DNA of 64,000 nucleotides. Origin: Yersinia enterocolitica (GTDB lineage: Bacteria > Pseudomonadota > Gammaproteobacteria > Enterobacterales > Enterobacteriaceae). A program made the translations under genes and the position numbers. The stretch is from the NCBI GenBank assembly GCA_002082245.2, contig NBTC02000002.1:868001-932000 (forward strand). Direction: 5' to 3'. Of the stretch, positions 63,924 through 64,000 are shown in pieces; the stretch's first letter is position 1, and each line of letters begins with the position of its first letter. The notes under the pieces are model-generated. The model searched no databases. It saw only the letters and a list, made by a program, of their open reading frames with translations, and was not told the DNA's origin.

Positions 63924-64000
63924 ATGGCTAAGTATGATTTGATTGAGCGAATGAATGGCAGTTTTGCTGCACTGGAAATTGCATTAGATCATCTCCACCA
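63924..64000 (+). CDS. tus: Replication terminus-binding protein Tus, 5' end
   Basis: The first 25 codons only; the window ends inside the gene. The residues MAKYDLIERMNGSF match the N terminus of Tus proteins (E. coli begins MARYDLVDRLN). Tus binds Ter sites as a monomer and stops the DnaB helicase in one direction. A Ter site immediately upstream supports the call and implies autoregulation. Confidence 0.85.
   Translation, partial: MAKYDLIERMNGSFAALEIALDHLH

Noticed and set aside
1..64000. CRISPR arrays, tRNA or rRNA genes and prophage modules
   Set aside because: I found no regularly spaced repeats, tRNA-like cloverleaf, rRNA sequence or phage structural genes in the window.

Overview
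The window looks like a chromosomal segment near the replication terminus of a Yersinia species of the Y. enterocolitica group. The support is family recognition. There is a 294-residue class A beta-lactamase of the BlaA type, and gene order on the right (clcB, bioD2/ynfK, dgsA/mlc, ynfL, ynfM, then a Ter site and the start of tus) follows the enterobacterial terminus region. Moderate base composition and an IS110-family element of the IS1328 type also fit. No database search was possible, so the species is an inference.

Left part (1-13 kb): the 3' end of phoA; a deoK-deoP-deoX deoxyribose operon behind two matching palindromic operators and a CRP site; a 2-oxoglutarate/iron oxygenase divergent from a LysR regulator; a large TerB-domain membrane protein; yjjG; a RidA-family protein without the usual catalytic arginine; ilvBN with its valine-rich leader peptide ivbL and attenuator; and a DUF1460 lipoprotein.

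Middle (13-31.7 kb): the translationally coupled srfA-srfB-srfC operon (a membrane protein, an actin/Hsp70-like ATPase and a large P-loop protein); amn; a LysR/nitrilase pair; and a cluster with a dimethylarginine-hydrolase-like enzyme, an arginine-type ABC importer without its own ATPase, an Lrp-type regulator and an aspartoacylase-like enzyme. Next to it lies the norVW/norR nitric oxide detoxification locus, with three NorR sites and a sigma-54 promoter.

Right-middle (33-54 kb) is the accessory-rich part: a KdgR-box-controlled GPH symporter, a CRP-flanked 32-codon unit ending in a terminator, yghU, a coiled-coil J-domain protein, arsRBC, a decayed duplicate of an acetyltransferase gene beside the intact gene, a MocR regulator, digH, an intact ISNCY-type insertion sequence with a 5-bp target duplication, and a CatB/Vat-like acetyltransferase behind a leader peptide and attenuator. 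Then come a DHA2 exporter, ydfG split by an IS110/IS1111-type element, and a LuxR-type regulator segment between two copies of the ynfA 3' end.

Right end (54-64 kb): ynfA, ynfB, ynfD, clcB, bioD2, dgsA, ynfL, ynfM, a SHOCT protein, blaA, an aminoglycoside-6'-acetyltransferase-like gene with an in-frame hexanucleotide repeat, a Ter site and the first codons of tus. The most notable leads are the leader-peptide attenuator of the acetyltransferase gene, the CRP-flanked 32-codon unit, the srfABC operon, the methylarginine-type cluster beside norRVW, and the guide-RNA region of the IS110 element.
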